Shown here in pieces: positions 25,681 through 35,333 of a stretch of DNA of 37,620 nt; positions within the stretch are counted from its first letter, which is position 1; the number at the start of each line of letters is the position of its first letter. The DNA is from an uncultured Oscillospiraceae bacterium (GTDB taxonomy: Bacteria > Bacillota > Clostridia > Oscillospirales > Ruminococcaceae): positions 1 to 37,620 of the forward strand of contig CAJFOJ010000024.1 of assembly GCA_904396495.1 (NCBI GenBank), written 5' to 3'. The notes beneath the pieces are model-generated. The model ran no database searches and was not told the DNA's origin. It saw only the letters and a program-made list of their open reading frames with translations. Position numbers and translations under genes: made by a program.

Positions 25681-26706
25681 ATGGCCAAGATAACCATTAT
25701 GGGAACAGGCGGTTTTGGCGTGGCTTTGGCGGTCATGTGTCACCGATTTGGACATCAAGTGACCTTGTGGGGAAAGTTTCCCGAGGAAATTAAGCAGATC
25801 CGGGACTGGGGGGAACATAAAAAACTGCTGCCCGGTGTGGCGGTTGACAGTGGGATTCATCTGACTAGCAATCTAATAGAGGGGCAAGGGGCCGATGTGG
25901 TGATTTTGGCAGTTCCGTCCTTTGCTATCCGGGAGACTGCCGGGGCAGCCTATAAAATTTTAGGAGAGAAAACCGTGGTTGCCAGTGTTGCCAAAGGACT
26001 GGAAAGCGGCACTCTCAAGCGGCTTTCCCAGGTGATCGAGGAAGAAATTCCCGACCATCCCATTGTCATTTTATCGGGACCGTCCCACGCCGAGGAAATC
26101 GCCCGCGGAGTGCCCACTACCATTGTGGCGGCTTCTAAATGCCGGGAGAGCGCCGAATATATCCAGGATACCCTCAGCAATAAGACGTTGCGCATTTATG
26201 TCAGCGATGACGTCATCGGTGTTGAGTTGGGCGGGGCGCTCAAAAATATCATTGCGGTCTGCGCTGGAATCTGCGACGGGTTGCAGCTTGGAGACAACGC
26301 AAAAGCGGCGCTGATGACGAGGGGGATCGCGGAAATCGCCCGGTTGGGGACGGCTATGGGGGCAGACGTGGAAACCTTTTCGGGTTTAGCCGGTATCGGG
26401 GATTTGATTGTTACCTGCACCAGCATGCATTCGAGGAACCATCGAACTGGTATCTTCATTGGCCAAGGCCTAACCCCTGAAGAAGCCATTGAGCGGGTGG
26501 GGATGACGGTGGAGGGGTGCATCGCTACCAAATCCGCTTATGAATTGGCCCGTCAAAAGCATGTGTCGATGCCAATTGTGGAGCAGCTTTACGATGTTTT
26601 GTATCATCATAAGGACATCAAGCAGGCGATCTCCGATTTGATGGGACGCCCCAAACGGCATGAGAACGAAAAAATTTGGCTCCAGGGAGACAACGATCCG
26701 GCATAG
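25681..26706 (+). CDS. gpsA: NAD(P)-dependent glycerol-3-phosphate dehydrogenase
   Basis: GpsA reduces dihydroxyacetone phosphate to glycerol 3-phosphate for lipid synthesis. The 341 residues start with MAKITIMGTGGFGVALA (cofactor-binding glycine motif, GGFG where many have GAWG). LSGPSHAEEI, the catalytic lysine region GGALKNIIAV, and GLAGIGDLIVTC follow. GGGAGG lies nine bases before the ATG. It is followed by a strong terminator. Confidence 0.97.
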   Translation: MAKITIMGTGGFGVALAVMCHRFGHQVTLWGKFPEEIKQIRDWGEHKKLLPGVAVDSGIHLTSNLIEGQGADVVILAVPSFAIRETAGAAYKILGEKTVVASVAKGLESGTLKRLSQVIEEEIPDHPIVILSGPSHAEEIARGVPTTIVAASKCRESAEYIQDTLSNKTLRIYVSDDVIGVELGGALKNIIAVCAGICDGLQLGDNAKAALMTRGIAEIARLGTAMGADVETFSGLAGIGDLIVTCTSMHSRNHRTGIFIGQGLTPEEAIERVGMTVEGCIATKSAYELARQKHVSMPIVEQLYDVLYHHKDIKQAISDLMGRPKRHENEKIWLQGDNDPA

Positions 26707-26716
26707 TTAAAAGATG

Positions 26717-26749
26717 AAACGTCAAGCGGTTCCTCACTGCTTGACGTTT
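26717..26749 (+). terminator. Terminator of the der-plsY-gpsA unit
   Basis: AAACGTCAAGCGGT (26717-26730) pairs with ACTGCTTGACGTTT (26736-26749) with one G-T pair and a five-base loop. Five T follow the stem. Confidence 0.92.
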
Positions 26750-26807
26750 TTCTTAAAATAAAATTAAAATTTTTGGCAATCCTCTTTTCTTTCCAAATGT
26801 ATTTCGA

Positions 26808-26813
26808 TATAAT
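26808..26813 (+). promoter_or_regulatory. Candidate -10 element of the comEC operon
   Basis: TATAAT at 26808-26813 lies between the gpsA terminator and the comEC start, where a promoter is expected. No good -35 was found at the right spacing, so strength is uncertain. Confidence 0.4.
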
Positions 26814-26854
26814 AAAACTGATTTTTACGGAGTATGGGGGAAAGAAGGGACAGC

Positions 26855-29008
26855 ATGAAGATATACCAGCCGATGGCGGTAGTCGGATTTACGTTTGGCG
26901 GCGCGTTGCTGCTTACCTCCCTTCTTCCCTTTAGGTACACGGTGTTTGCCATTGTCCTTGCAGGTGTACTTTTCTTAGGATGTCTCATTTTTTGTTTGAT
27001 AAAGGGCTTTACCTTTAGCCGAGGCGTTTTGTGGGTTGCGCTATTTATGGCACTTGCAGGCACAGTCGTCAATACGGGGCAACGAATTTACTGGGCCCAT
27101 GAAGCGGCCGGTTTTCCCGCGGTGCCCGTTGAGGTGATGGGAACAGTTGAGGAAGTGTTTCCTAGCAATGGGCAGACAGAAAGTTACCTTGTCAAAACGC
27201 GATGGATTGATGCTGATGGAGTATCCCAGAAGATGCAGCTTCTGCTTTACGGGACAATAGGTTCAGATTTTCACGCGGGGGAACAGATTGCCTGTAGTGT
27301 AACAGGATTTCAAAACGTACCAACCCGCTCCCAATTGGGGAGGGGGGCACAGGTTACGGGATGGATCGTGGCAGATTCACAAAGGGTATTGCGCGCTGCT
27401 TCGCCCGCTGATCAATGGATGGAGGACTTGGTATTCCGTTTGAAGGTCAACATTAAGCAATCGGTTTCATCCCCTTATGATACCATCCTTATCGCCATGC
27501 TGCTGGGGGATTCCAGCGAAATGAATACAGGGCTTTACGACAGCTTTAACCTTACAGGAATTTCTCACATCCTCTGTGTTTCCGGATTGCATATCACCTT
27601 GATCGGTGGCCTGGTGACCGGGCTGTTCCAGTTAATTTTTGGGAAGCGGATGCTACCGGACATTTTGGGACTTGGGGCGATGATTTTCTTTGTCACCCTG
27701 ACAGGCGGCAAACCGTCGGCGGTACGGGCGCTGGTGATGGCGGCAGCATTGATGCTCACAAGGCACATCGTCAGAGATTACAGCCCAATCAATACGTTAG
27801 GCGGGGTAGTTTTGTTTTTCTGTGTGTTGGAGCCCTCCATCATTTATCACAGCGGATTTTTAATGTCTGTCGTCTCAGTCGGCGTCCTCTGTGCCGTATC
27901 TCCCTGCTGGACCAAGGTGATACTGGAAAAGTTCTCCATTAAAAATGGACTGCTTCAGTATTTCGTGTCCATCCTCTGTTCCTCCAGTGCAGTGGCGGTG
28001 GCCTTGATCCCGATCATGATGCTATTTAATGGGTATACGTCCCTTTTGTCGCCTGTCGCAAACCTTCTAGTTTTGCCCATGGTACCCTGCGTTATGATTT
28101 TGGGGGCGGTTTCCGCCGTAACAGGCGGGGCGATTGGCGCATTTACTGGAGAGATGAGCGGCGTTTTACTGAAAGCAATGGTCTTTTTGACAGAGCATAT
28201 GGGAAAAATATCCTTTGCTGTTTTGCCGCTAAATCTTTCCTGCATGGTTCTTTGGATTTTGGGGACTAGCCTGATACTTCTTTTACTGATTGCGGCAAAA
28301 AGGCTTAAAAAAGATGGCAAATGGGCGGTGGGAATTAGTGCAATGCTGTTGGCGGTCGGTCTTGGGGTACATTCCATTACAAACTACGATACCTTACAGA
28401 TTGCCGCCCTCAAAAGCGGGGACGCGGGCAGCATTGTCGTATCTCAGAATGGAAAGGCCCTGGTGGTGGGGTGTGGTGCTGCCGTAGCGCAGAAGGCGGT
28501 GTATTACATGCGCTCTATCGGCATTCAAGAGTTTGAAATGCTGGTAGCGCCCAAAAATAAAAAGGAACAGGCTGGCGGTGTCACCCGGCTGATTACCCTT
28601 TCCCAACCGGAGAGGGTGGTGGGGCAAAAGGAGGGAAATTATCTGACTGCGGTACAAGATTTTCCCGAGTGCGAATTTGTTCCTCTGACTGATTCTGATT
28701 ACAGCGATGAGGTGTTAGATGGTGTTACCCTAGCAATTGAAGGAGGGGAAGACCCAAGAGTTCTTTTAATGGGAAACGGGCAGGAGTTTTTCATCGACGC
28801 GGATGGTTCCTTTGGCGTTCTGCAAAACGGCAAGGAGTGGCTTTTGGAAAAAGGGCAAAAATACGATACATTGGAGCCAAAATATGATATAATGACAACA
28901 CAGGACATCGAAGAACTGGAAAGGACCAATTTTGAGTCGGTCGGCAGAGGTGAAACCGTAGTGGTGAGGGTGGCCAAAAATGGCAAGATGACGATAAGGG
29001 GGAAATGA
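26855..29008 (+). CDS. comEC: ComEC/Rec2-type DNA uptake channel protein with degenerate C-terminal domain
   Basis: The 717-residue membrane protein has the ComEC layout. N-terminal helices and a DUF4131 soluble part lead into the Competence domain (LLGDSSEMNTGLYDSF then ISHILCVSGLHITLIGG), with many membrane helices to about residue 500. A C-terminal region of the beta-lactamase fold follows. ComEC is the inner-membrane channel for single-stranded DNA in transformation. In the C-terminal domain the expected HPHADH-type metal motif reads APKNKKEQ near residues 565-572, and the LIDGG strand reads VVGCG, so metal-dependent nuclease activity is unlikely. The ATG at 26855 has GAAGGG five bases upstream. 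It is directly followed by holA. Confidence 0.9.
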   Translation: MKIYQPMAVVGFTFGGALLLTSLLPFRYTVFAIVLAGVLFLGCLIFCLIKGFTFSRGVLWVALFMALAGTVVNTGQRIYWAHEAAGFPAVPVEVMGTVEEVFPSNGQTESYLVKTRWIDADGVSQKMQLLLYGTIGSDFHAGEQIACSVTGFQNVPTRSQLGRGAQVTGWIVADSQRVLRAASPADQWMEDLVFRLKVNIKQSVSSPYDTILIAMLLGDSSEMNTGLYDSFNLTGISHILCVSGLHITLIGGLVTGLFQLIFGKRMLPDILGLGAMIFFVTLTGGKPSAVRALVMAAALMLTRHIVRDYSPINTLGGVVLFFCVLEPSIIYHSGFLMSVVSVGVLCAVSPCWTKVILEKFSIKNGLLQYFVSILCSSSAVAVALIPIMMLFNGYTSLLSPVANLLVLPMVPCVMILGAVSAVTGGAIGAFTGEMSGVLLKAMVFLTEHMGKISFAVLPLNLSCMVLWILGTSLILLLLIAAKRLKKDGKWAVGISAMLLAVGLGVHSITNYDTLQIAALKSGDAGSIVVSQNGKALVVGCGAAVAQKAVYYMRSIGIQEFEMLVAPKNKKEQAGGVTRLITLSQPERVVGQKEGNYLTAVQDFPECEFVPLTDSDYSDEVLDGVTLAIEGGEDPRVLLMGNGQEFFIDADGSFGVLQNGKEWLLEKGQKYDTLEPKYDIMTTQDIEELERTNFESVGRGETVVVRVAKNGKMTIRGK

Positions 29009-29009
29009 C

Positions 29010-30059
29010 ATGCCGTTTTTATCTGATGCCCAGTTGGGAAAGAGCATCCGGGAAAACCAGATAGCGCCGGTGTATTTCCTCTATGGGAAGGAGACCTTTC
29101 TTTCGGAAGGGTACCTAAAAAAATTGATGGGCAGGGCGGTTTTAAAGGGGACGGAAAGCTTTAACTTGCATCAGTTCGATGGGGCGGCTTTGGATATGGT
29201 GTCTCTCCGAGTGGAGGCGGAAGCACTGCCGCTGATGGCTCAGCGCAAATGTGTGGTTTTAAAAAATCCCAACATTGAAAAAATGGCGAAATCAGATTTT
29301 GACGCGTTGATGGAGATGGTAGAGGATCCGAATCCAACGACCGTATTTATCATATTCGTCAACGCCTACGACTTGAATCCCAAAAAGAGCGCCAAGGTGC
29401 GCAAACTGGGGGAAACGGCGGCAAAAAGCGGCGTGACAGTTGATTTTTCCCCGAAGACGGGGAGCGAGTTGACCAAAATTGTCAAGCAGCGGGCTGCCAA
29501 AGCGGGCTGCCTGATTGAGACGCCGGCGGCTTCCTACCTCATCGAACGATGCGGGAATTCCTTGGAGCAGCTGACGGTGGAACTCGACAAGCTGGCTGCC
29601 TACCGGCCTCAGGGGGAAATCACCAAAAAAGACATTGAGGCGGTTACAGGAGTCAGTTTGGAGGCGTCGGTATTTGATTTATCCAAGGCCATGCTGCAAA
29701 ATAACTTTAACCGGGCCTTTGCCATTTTGGACGAGTTGTTTGTCTGTCGGCAGGAGCCGTTGGCCATTTTGGCGGTGCTCAACATGACCTTTGTCGACCT
29801 CTACCGGGCGAAGGCCGCCACCCTTGCATCCAAATCGGTACAGGATGTTTGCGCTGTTTTTCCCTACAGGGGAAAGGAGTTCCGGATGCGCAATGCCTTT
29901 CGGGATGTGCCCCGGTATTCGGTCAAAACCCTGAGAAACTGTCTGGAAATTTTGGCCGAGGCGGACATAGGGCTCAAAACCAGCAGGGCAGATGGCCGCA
30001 TCACATTAGAAAAAGTCCTCTCCTCTATTTTACAGGTAATCAATGTGGAGCGGGCGTGA
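29010..30059 (+). CDS. holA: DNA polymerase III delta subunit
   Basis: HolA opens the beta clamp in the clamp loader. The 349 residues begin with PVYFLYGKETFLSEGYLKKL in the usual N-terminal AAA-like domain. VVFIIFVNAYDLN-type strands and the C-terminal collar with LTVELDKLAAY follow. It begins one base after the comEC stop, with AAGGGGG upstream, so the pair is co-transcribed. The comEC-holA order is common in Firmicutes. Confidence 0.94.
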   Translation: MPFLSDAQLGKSIRENQIAPVYFLYGKETFLSEGYLKKLMGRAVLKGTESFNLHQFDGAALDMVSLRVEAEALPLMAQRKCVVLKNPNIEKMAKSDFDALMEMVEDPNPTTVFIIFVNAYDLNPKKSAKVRKLGETAAKSGVTVDFSPKTGSELTKIVKQRAAKAGCLIETPAASYLIERCGNSLEQLTVELDKLAAYRPQGEITKKDIEAVTGVSLEASVFDLSKAMLQNNFNRAFAILDELFVCRQEPLAILAVLNMTFVDLYRAKAATLASKSVQDVCAVFPYRGKEFRMRNAFRDVPRYSVKTLRNCLEILAEADIGLKTSRADGRITLEKVLSSILQVINVERA

Positions 30060-30077
30060 TAAAGAGGCGGGAAAAGG

Positions 30078-30662
30078 TTGATAAAATGCACGAGACCGGT
30101 AATCGTGGAGGGAAAGTACGATAAAATCAAGCTTTCCGCATTAATTGACGGGACGATTATCGAGACGAACGGGTTTACGATTTTTAAGGATAAGGACAAA
30201 CTGGAGATGCTCCGGGTATTGGCAAAACAAACGGGGCTCATCATCCTCACCGATTCCGACGCGGCGGGGTTTAAAATTCGTAATTACATTCGCTCCGCCA
30301 TTTCGGAGGGGGAGCTCATCCACGTCTATATCCCCGATGTATATGGAAAGGAACGGCGAAAGGCGTCGCCCTCTAAGGAAGGGAAGCTGGGCGTCGAGGG
30401 GATTGATCTTGAGACTCTTGAGCAATGTTTTCAAAAAGCGGGAGTGACGGCGGAAAGGACCGCTGTCCGTCGGGAGGAAATCACAAAGGCAGATTTGTTT
30501 TTGTGGGGGCTGTCCGGAACAGAAGGCGCATCCCAAAAGAGGAATGCCTTGCTAAAAAAGCTGAATTTTCCCGAGCGAATGAGCACCAAAGCTTTGCTGC
30601 CGGTACTGAATACCCTGTTTTCAAGGGAGGAATTTTCGAAACTGCTTAAAACGTTGGAGTAA
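30078..30662 (+). CDS. rnmV: Ribonuclease M5-like TOPRIM protein
   Basis: RNase M5 matures 5S rRNA with help from L18. The 194 residues start with the TOPRIM motif PVIVEGKYDK (catalytic-type Glu) and IIETNG, followed by LIILTDSDAAG with the DxD acidic pair, and PSKEGKLGVEG in the insertion typical of clostridial members. The start is a TTG at 30078, because the nearby ATG is out of frame; GGCGGG lies upstream. In Bacillus the gene is next to rsmA (ksgA); here it follows holA. RNase M5 is the best fit but other TOPRIM nucleases look similar. Confidence 0.85.
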   Translation: MIKCTRPVIVEGKYDKIKLSALIDGTIIETNGFTIFKDKDKLEMLRVLAKQTGLIILTDSDAAGFKIRNYIRSAISEGELIHVYIPDVYGKERRKASPSKEGKLGVEGIDLETLEQCFQKAGVTAERTAVRREEITKADLFLWGLSGTEGASQKRNALLKKLNFPERMSTKALLPVLNTLFSREEFSKLLKTLE

Positions 30663-30681
30663 TCGTAAAGGAGGGAATCAA

Positions 30682-32082
30682 GTGGTCTTTTCCAGTATAA
30701 CTTTTTTGTATATATTCTTGCCAATTACACTTTTAGTATATTACTTGGCTCCCATAAAAGGAAAAAACTGGGTACTATTCGTCTCCGGACTGATTTTTTA
30801 TGCCTGGGGAGAACCCATTTATGTTTTTATTATGGCTTTGTCCACCCTGATCGACTATACGGCCGGCAGATTGATGGACTGTTGGGATGATGACGACAAA
30901 AAGAGAAAAATACTTTTGATTTGCTCTGTCGCCATGAATTTAGGGCTTTTGGCGATTTTTAAATACAGTTCGTTTTTTATTGAAAATTTAAATGCGTTGT
31001 TTAACGCCGGGATACCGAACCCGAGACTTCCCTTGCCAATTGGCATTTCTTTCTACACCTTCCAGAGCATGTCGTATACCATTGATCTCTACCAGCGAAA
31101 GATTCAGGTGCAGAAAAATTTTGTGAATTTTGGAGCGTATGTTACCATGTTTCCCCAAATTGTAGCTGGGCCCATCGTTCGGTACGCAGACGTGGCCGGA
31201 GAGCTAAAAGACCGGGCGATTACGGTGGGGGAAACGGCGGATGGTATCGGGCTGTTTACAAGAGGCCTTGCCAAAAAGCTGTTGCTTGCGAACAACATTG
31301 GTCTTTTGTGGACCCAGGTAAAGGAAATGCCCATTGACACCATCCCGGCTGTCACGGCATGGCTGGGGATTTTGGCCTTTACCTTTCAGATTTACTTTGA
31401 TTTTTCCGGGTATTCCGATATGGCTTGCGGCATTGGCAAAATGTTGGGCTTCCATTTTCCACAGAACTTCAACCTACCCTACACCGCTAAGTCAATTACT
31501 GATTTTTGGCGTAGATGGCATATCACCTTGAGTACCTGGTTTAAGGAATACCTCTATATTCCCTTGGGTGGAAACAGGCACGGCACCGGAAAAACGATTC
31601 GCAATCTTTTGGTTGTTTGGGCGCTCACCGGATTTTGGCACGGGGCAAGCTGGAACTTTATTGTTTGGGGGTTGTATTTTGGGGCGCTTCTCATACTGGA
31701 AAAATTTGTTTATGGGAAACTGCTTGATAAATTTCCGGCAATTGTGCGGCAGCTTTACACCTTCTTGCTGGTTGTTTTCGGCTGGGTTTTATTTGAAATG
31801 AACACCCTTACCGACGTAGGCGAATACTTAAAGGCGATGTTTGGAGGAGCAGGTTTTGCCGACAGCCGGACCCTCTACCTTTTGAGTTCCTATTTTATAG
31901 TATTTTTAATCTGTATCTTTGCCTCGTCAAGTTGGGGGAGGAAACTGTATGGCTGGTTTGCCAAACGATGGCCCAAATGGACACAGGCGGCGTTGCCAGT
32001 GTCGGTCATTCTATTGATGGTGGTCTGTACTGCTTTTTTGGTAAATGCGACTTATAATCCATTTCTGTATTTCCGGTTTTAA
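30682..32082 (+). CDS. MBOAT-family O-acyltransferase (AlgI/DltB-like)
   Basis: The 466-residue polytopic membrane protein has the MBOAT family features PIGISFYTFQSMSY, FDFSGYSDMACGIG, DFWRRWHITLSTWFKEYLY and the catalytic His in FWHGASWNF. These enzymes move acyl groups across the membrane and onto surface polymers (alginate, peptidoglycan, teichoic acid). The start is GTG with AAAGGAGGG seven bases upstream. The next gene encodes a DHHW protein 12 bases later, the usual soluble partner in such pairs. Confidence 0.93.
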   Translation: MVFSSITFLYIFLPITLLVYYLAPIKGKNWVLFVSGLIFYAWGEPIYVFIMALSTLIDYTAGRLMDCWDDDDKKRKILLICSVAMNLGLLAIFKYSSFFIENLNALFNAGIPNPRLPLPIGISFYTFQSMSYTIDLYQRKIQVQKNFVNFGAYVTMFPQIVAGPIVRYADVAGELKDRAITVGETADGIGLFTRGLAKKLLLANNIGLLWTQVKEMPIDTIPAVTAWLGILAFTFQIYFDFSGYSDMACGIGKMLGFHFPQNFNLPYTAKSITDFWRRWHITLSTWFKEYLYIPLGGNRHGTGKTIRNLLVVWALTGFWHGASWNFIVWGLYFGALLILEKFVYGKLLDKFPAIVRQLYTFLLVVFGWVLFEMNTLTDVGEYLKAMFGGAGFADSRTLYLLSSYFIVFLICIFASSSWGRKLYGWFAKRWPKWTQAALPVSVILLMVVCTAFLVNATYNPFLYFRF

Positions 32083-32094
32083 GGGGGCCCTGGG

Positions 32095-33225
32095 ATGAAA
32101 TATCAAAAAATAACCGTAATTTTGTTTTTTCTCCTGCTGGCTGCGATGCCCTTATTTATTTTCCTGCTGCCCCAAAAAGAGTTTTCCCAAGAGGAAAACC
32201 GGTATTTGGCGGACTTTCCCACATTTTCACTGGAGACAATCGTGGATAGAGAGTTTATGGATGGTTTCGATCAATATGCGGCAGACCATTTTCCCTTGCG
32301 GACTTCCTGGATTGGGGTAAAAACAAAGCTCGAGCACCTTTCCGGAAAAAAGGAAATTAACGGCGTTTACATCTTGAAGGATCGGCTGATCGATAAGGTG
32401 GACACAGTTGACCAAGAAAATATCCGCAAGTCGATTCGTGAGATGAACGCCTTTGCCGAGCGGTTTGACGGCTCCACTTCACTGATGCTGATTCCCACAG
32501 CCGCCGAGATTTACAAGGACAAACTCCCCAAAGGAGCACCAGGCGTTGCGCAAAAGGAGGAGATTGATAAGATTTATGGGCAAGTCAAAAATATTTTAAC
32601 TATTGATGTTTATTCCTCTTTGACCTCTAATGCCAAAAAGCTCACTTTTTACCGCACCGACCATCACTGGACTTCTTATGGTGCCTATCTTGGATACAGT
32701 GCAGCGTCGAAACAACTGGGATATACGCCGGTGGCGGTGGAACGGTTCAATGTGGAGCATGCCAGTCATCGGTTCCGCGGGTCTCTATACAACAAAACAA
32801 TTTACGATGGAGTAGAACCGGATTCCATTGATCTGTACACTTATGGGATGCGTTCCCATGTAAACAAGGTGGATATTTTTGATGGAAAAGAATGGCACGA
32901 GGCAAGCGACATCTATTTCCGAGAGTATCTGGAGAAAAAGGATCAATACTCGGTTTTTTTGGGGCAAAACCAACCGATAATGACCATTTACACCGATGCC
33001 GCGACCGATAATAGCCTGCTGATTTTCAAAGATTCCTTTAGCCACTCGCTGGTGCCGTTTTTGGCACTGCATTACAGCAAAATTACGCTGGTCGATTTGC
33101 GATACCTTAATCAATCCTTTGAAAATTGGATTGATTTGGATGACTACCAGCAGGCCTTATTTTGTTATAACTTTAAGGATTTTGCCGTGAATAATGATGT
33201 TCAGAAAGTAAATGTTCCCAAATAA
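32095..33225 (+). CDS. DHHW-family protein, partner of the MBOAT acyltransferase
   Basis: The 376-residue protein has an N-terminal membrane anchor (residues 6-26) followed by an extracytoplasmic domain. TDHHW (188-192) followed by TSYGAY is the DHHW family mark and resembles the AlgX/AlgJ SGNH-like fold, with IFKDSFSHSLVPFL near the C terminus as a possible catalytic serine segment. By analogy it would pass the acyl group from the MBOAT protein to a surface polymer. AAGGGGG precedes the ATG. The acceptor polymer cannot be told from this window. Confidence 0.9.
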   Translation: MKYQKITVILFFLLLAAMPLFIFLLPQKEFSQEENRYLADFPTFSLETIVDREFMDGFDQYAADHFPLRTSWIGVKTKLEHLSGKKEINGVYILKDRLIDKVDTVDQENIRKSIREMNAFAERFDGSTSLMLIPTAAEIYKDKLPKGAPGVAQKEEIDKIYGQVKNILTIDVYSSLTSNAKKLTFYRTDHHWTSYGAYLGYSAASKQLGYTPVAVERFNVEHASHRFRGSLYNKTIYDGVEPDSIDLYTYGMRSHVNKVDIFDGKEWHEASDIYFREYLEKKDQYSVFLGQNQPIMTIYTDAATDNSLLIFKDSFSHSLVPFLALHYSKITLVDLRYLNQSFENWIDLDDYQQALFCYNFKDFAVNNDVQKVNVPK

Positions 33226-33256
33226 GCAACCGCCGGATTTTCCGGCGGTTGCTCTT
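33226..33256 (+). terminator. Terminator of the comEC-to-DHHW unit
   Basis: GCAACCGCCGGA (33226-33237) pairs perfectly with TCCGGCGGTTGC (33241-33252). The tail is TCTTTCCC, with few T, so efficiency may be moderate. It begins one base after the stop codon. Confidence 0.8.
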
Positions 33257-33326
33257 TCCCTATGAAACCCGCTGAGCGCTTAACCGAAAATAGTTTTAGA
33301 AATTTTACTTTGCTATGATAAAGTTC

Positions 33327-33355
33327 TTGACAGAACGCCTTTGCGGAGATAAAAT
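33327..33355 (+). promoter_or_regulatory. Promoter of rny
   Basis: Perfect -35 TTGACA (33327-33332), 17-base spacer and TAAAAT (33350-33355). Transcription near 33362 leaves a leader of about 120 bases before the rny ATG. Another TTGACA lies at 33401-33406 but has no -10 at the right distance. Confidence 0.8.
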
Positions 33356-33484
33356 AATAAAAGTGAGAATGGGGTATTTTATGTGCAATATTCTCGCTTT
33401 TTGACACATTGTTGCTGTGGGTCAAAATTATATTTTTTGCAAATGCTTGATAATAAAATGAAAAGAAGGAGGATATGTGAAAGG

Positions 33485-35053
33485 ATGAACGGTATCGGCA
33501 GTATCATTCTCTACTGCTGTATTACTTTTGTGGTTACTGCAATCATAGTTGGTCTTATTTTCTTTAAAATAGGAATTGCATATAGGAAAAAAGTTGCTGA
33601 AACTGAAATTGGCAATGCCGAAGAACAGGCACTTAAGATCATTAACGATGCCCATAAGAACGCAAAAGCTAAAGAAAAAGAAATCGTAGTAGAGGCGAAA
33701 GAAGAAGCTCACAGAATACGCACTGAGGCGGATAAGGACATCAAGGACAGGCGTAGTGAGGTGGTCCGGCAAGAGAGGAGAATCCAGCAGAAGGAGGAAA
33801 CCCTCGACCGGAAAATAGACAACTTGGAGAAAAAAGAGGAAGTCATCCAGCAAAAACAGCAAGCTGTGGAGGAACAGCTTGCGGAAGCCGAGAAAATCAA
33901 AAAGAGTCAGATCGACCAGTTGGAACGCATTTCAGGACTGACTGCTTCCCAGGCAAAAGATCAGTTGCTGGATGCTCTGGAAAGCGAATTGGCCCATGAA
34001 AAAGCTTTGAAAATTTCAAATTACGAGCAACAGTTGAAAGACGAAGCCGAAGACAGAGCCAGGGATCTTTTGTCACTTGCTATTTCTAGATGTTCGGCAG
34101 ATCATGTCAGCGAGGCTACTGTCTCGGTTGTCAATCTGCCTAACGATGAAATGAAAGGGCGCATTATCGGCCGTGAAGGCCGCAATATCAGGGCTTTGGA
34201 AACCCTGACTGGTGTCGATCTCATCATTGACGACACACCTGAAGCAATTACCCTTTCCTGTTTTGACCCCGTCAGAAGGGAAATTGCGAGACTCTCTTTG
34301 GAAAAATTGATTTCCGACGGAAGGATCCACCCTGCCAGAATCGAAGAAACCGTAGAGAAATCCAAGCGGGAAGTGGAGCAGAAGATTAAAGCAGAAGGCG
34401 AACGCGCCATGATGGAGACCAACGTTCACGGGTTGCATCACGAGTTGGTAAAACTCCTGGGCCGTTTAAGATATAGAACTTCATATGGACAGAATGTGCT
34501 AAACCACTCCATTGAAGTGGCGCACTTGGCCGGTATTATGGCGGCGGAATTGGGTGTTGACATCACGATGGCCAAGCGCGCCGGCCTGTTACACGATATC
34601 GGTAAGGCGCTCAACCACGAGATTGAAGGTTCCCATGTCCAGATTGGCGTGGATGTTTGCCGCAAATATAAGGAAAACTCCCAAATCCTTCACGCTATTG
34701 AAGCGCACCACGGTGACGTGGAGACCAAGACGGTTATTGCGGCACTTGTCCAAGCAGCAGATGCCGTATCGGCTGCTCGCCCTGGCGCCAGAAGAGAGAA
34801 TTTGGAGAATTACATCAAACGGCTTGAAAAGTTGGAGGAAATCGCCAGTTCCTTTGACGGTGTCGAGAAATGTTACGCCATTCAGGCGGGCCGTGAAATC
34901 AGAATCATTGTCAAACCGGAAGTGGTTAAAGATGATGATATGGTACTTATTGCCCACGAAATTGCAAATAGGGTGGAAAACGAACTGGAATATCCCGGGC
35001 AGATCAAAATTAATTTGTTACGGGAAAGTAGGGCTATTGATTACGCAAAATAA
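33485..35053 (+). CDS. rny: Ribonuclease Y
   Basis: RNase Y is the membrane-anchored endoribonuclease that starts mRNA decay in many Firmicutes. The 522 residues match the Bacillus length. A single N-terminal helix (about residues 3-25) leads to a long charged coiled coil (30-200), then the KH domain with [15 protein letters not shown] from residue 225, and the HD domain with [12 protein letters not shown] (H370, D371). The ATG at 33485 gives the normal N terminus; GAAGGAGG lies about twelve bases upstream, slightly far. A longer in-frame start at 33458 precedes this site. Confidence 0.97.
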   Translation: MNGIGSIILYCCITFVVTAIIVGLIFFKIGIAYRKKVAETEIGNAEEQALKIINDAHKNAKAKEKEIVVEAKEEAHRIRTEADKDIKDRRSEVVRQERRIQQKEETLDRKIDNLEKKEEVIQQKQQAVEEQLAEAEKIKKSQIDQLERISGLTASQAKDQLLDALESELAHEKALKISNYEQQLKDEAEDRARDLLSLAISRCSADHVSEATVSVVNLPNDEMKGRIIGREGRNIRALETLTGVDLIIDDTPEAITLSCFDPVRREIARLSLEKLISDGRIHPARIEETVEKSKREVEQKIKAEGERAMMETNVHGLHHELVKLLGRLRYRTSYGQNVLNHSIEVAHLAGIMAAELGVDITMAKRAGLLHDIGKALNHEIEGSHVQIGVDVCRKYKENSQILHAIEAHHGDVETKTVIAALVQAADAVSAARPGARRENLENYIKRLEKLEEIASSFDGVEKCYAIQAGREIRIIVKPEVVKDDDMVLIAHEIANRVENELEYPGQIKINLLRESRAIDYAK

Positions 35054-35089
35054 AATTTACTGAAAACACTGTGCTGGGCGACGTCCCAC

Positions 35090-35123
35090 AGAAAAGGGGC
35101 AGAGATTACTCTGCCCCTTTTCT
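35090..35123 (+). terminator. Terminator of rny
   Basis: A perfect 15-bp stem, AGAAAAGGGGCAGAG (35090-35104) with CTCTGCCCCTTTTCT (35109-35123), with a four-base loop and T-rich right arm. Confidence 0.92.
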
Positions 35124-35333
35124 ATAAAGTGTTTTAGAATAATTGTTCGGAATTTAATTTCGCAAAAGAGCATTCTATCTTCGCTCAAGTGTATGCTGCC
35201 CAACTTCTGTGCCTAAATAGATAGGGGCGCATTTGTCATATTGGGTAAAAGTTTGGAGGTTTACTTTTATCTGTGTGTTGGGAAATCGGCGCTAATATCG
35301 AGCGATCTTTGCTAGAAAGGAAAGGGTAACAGC

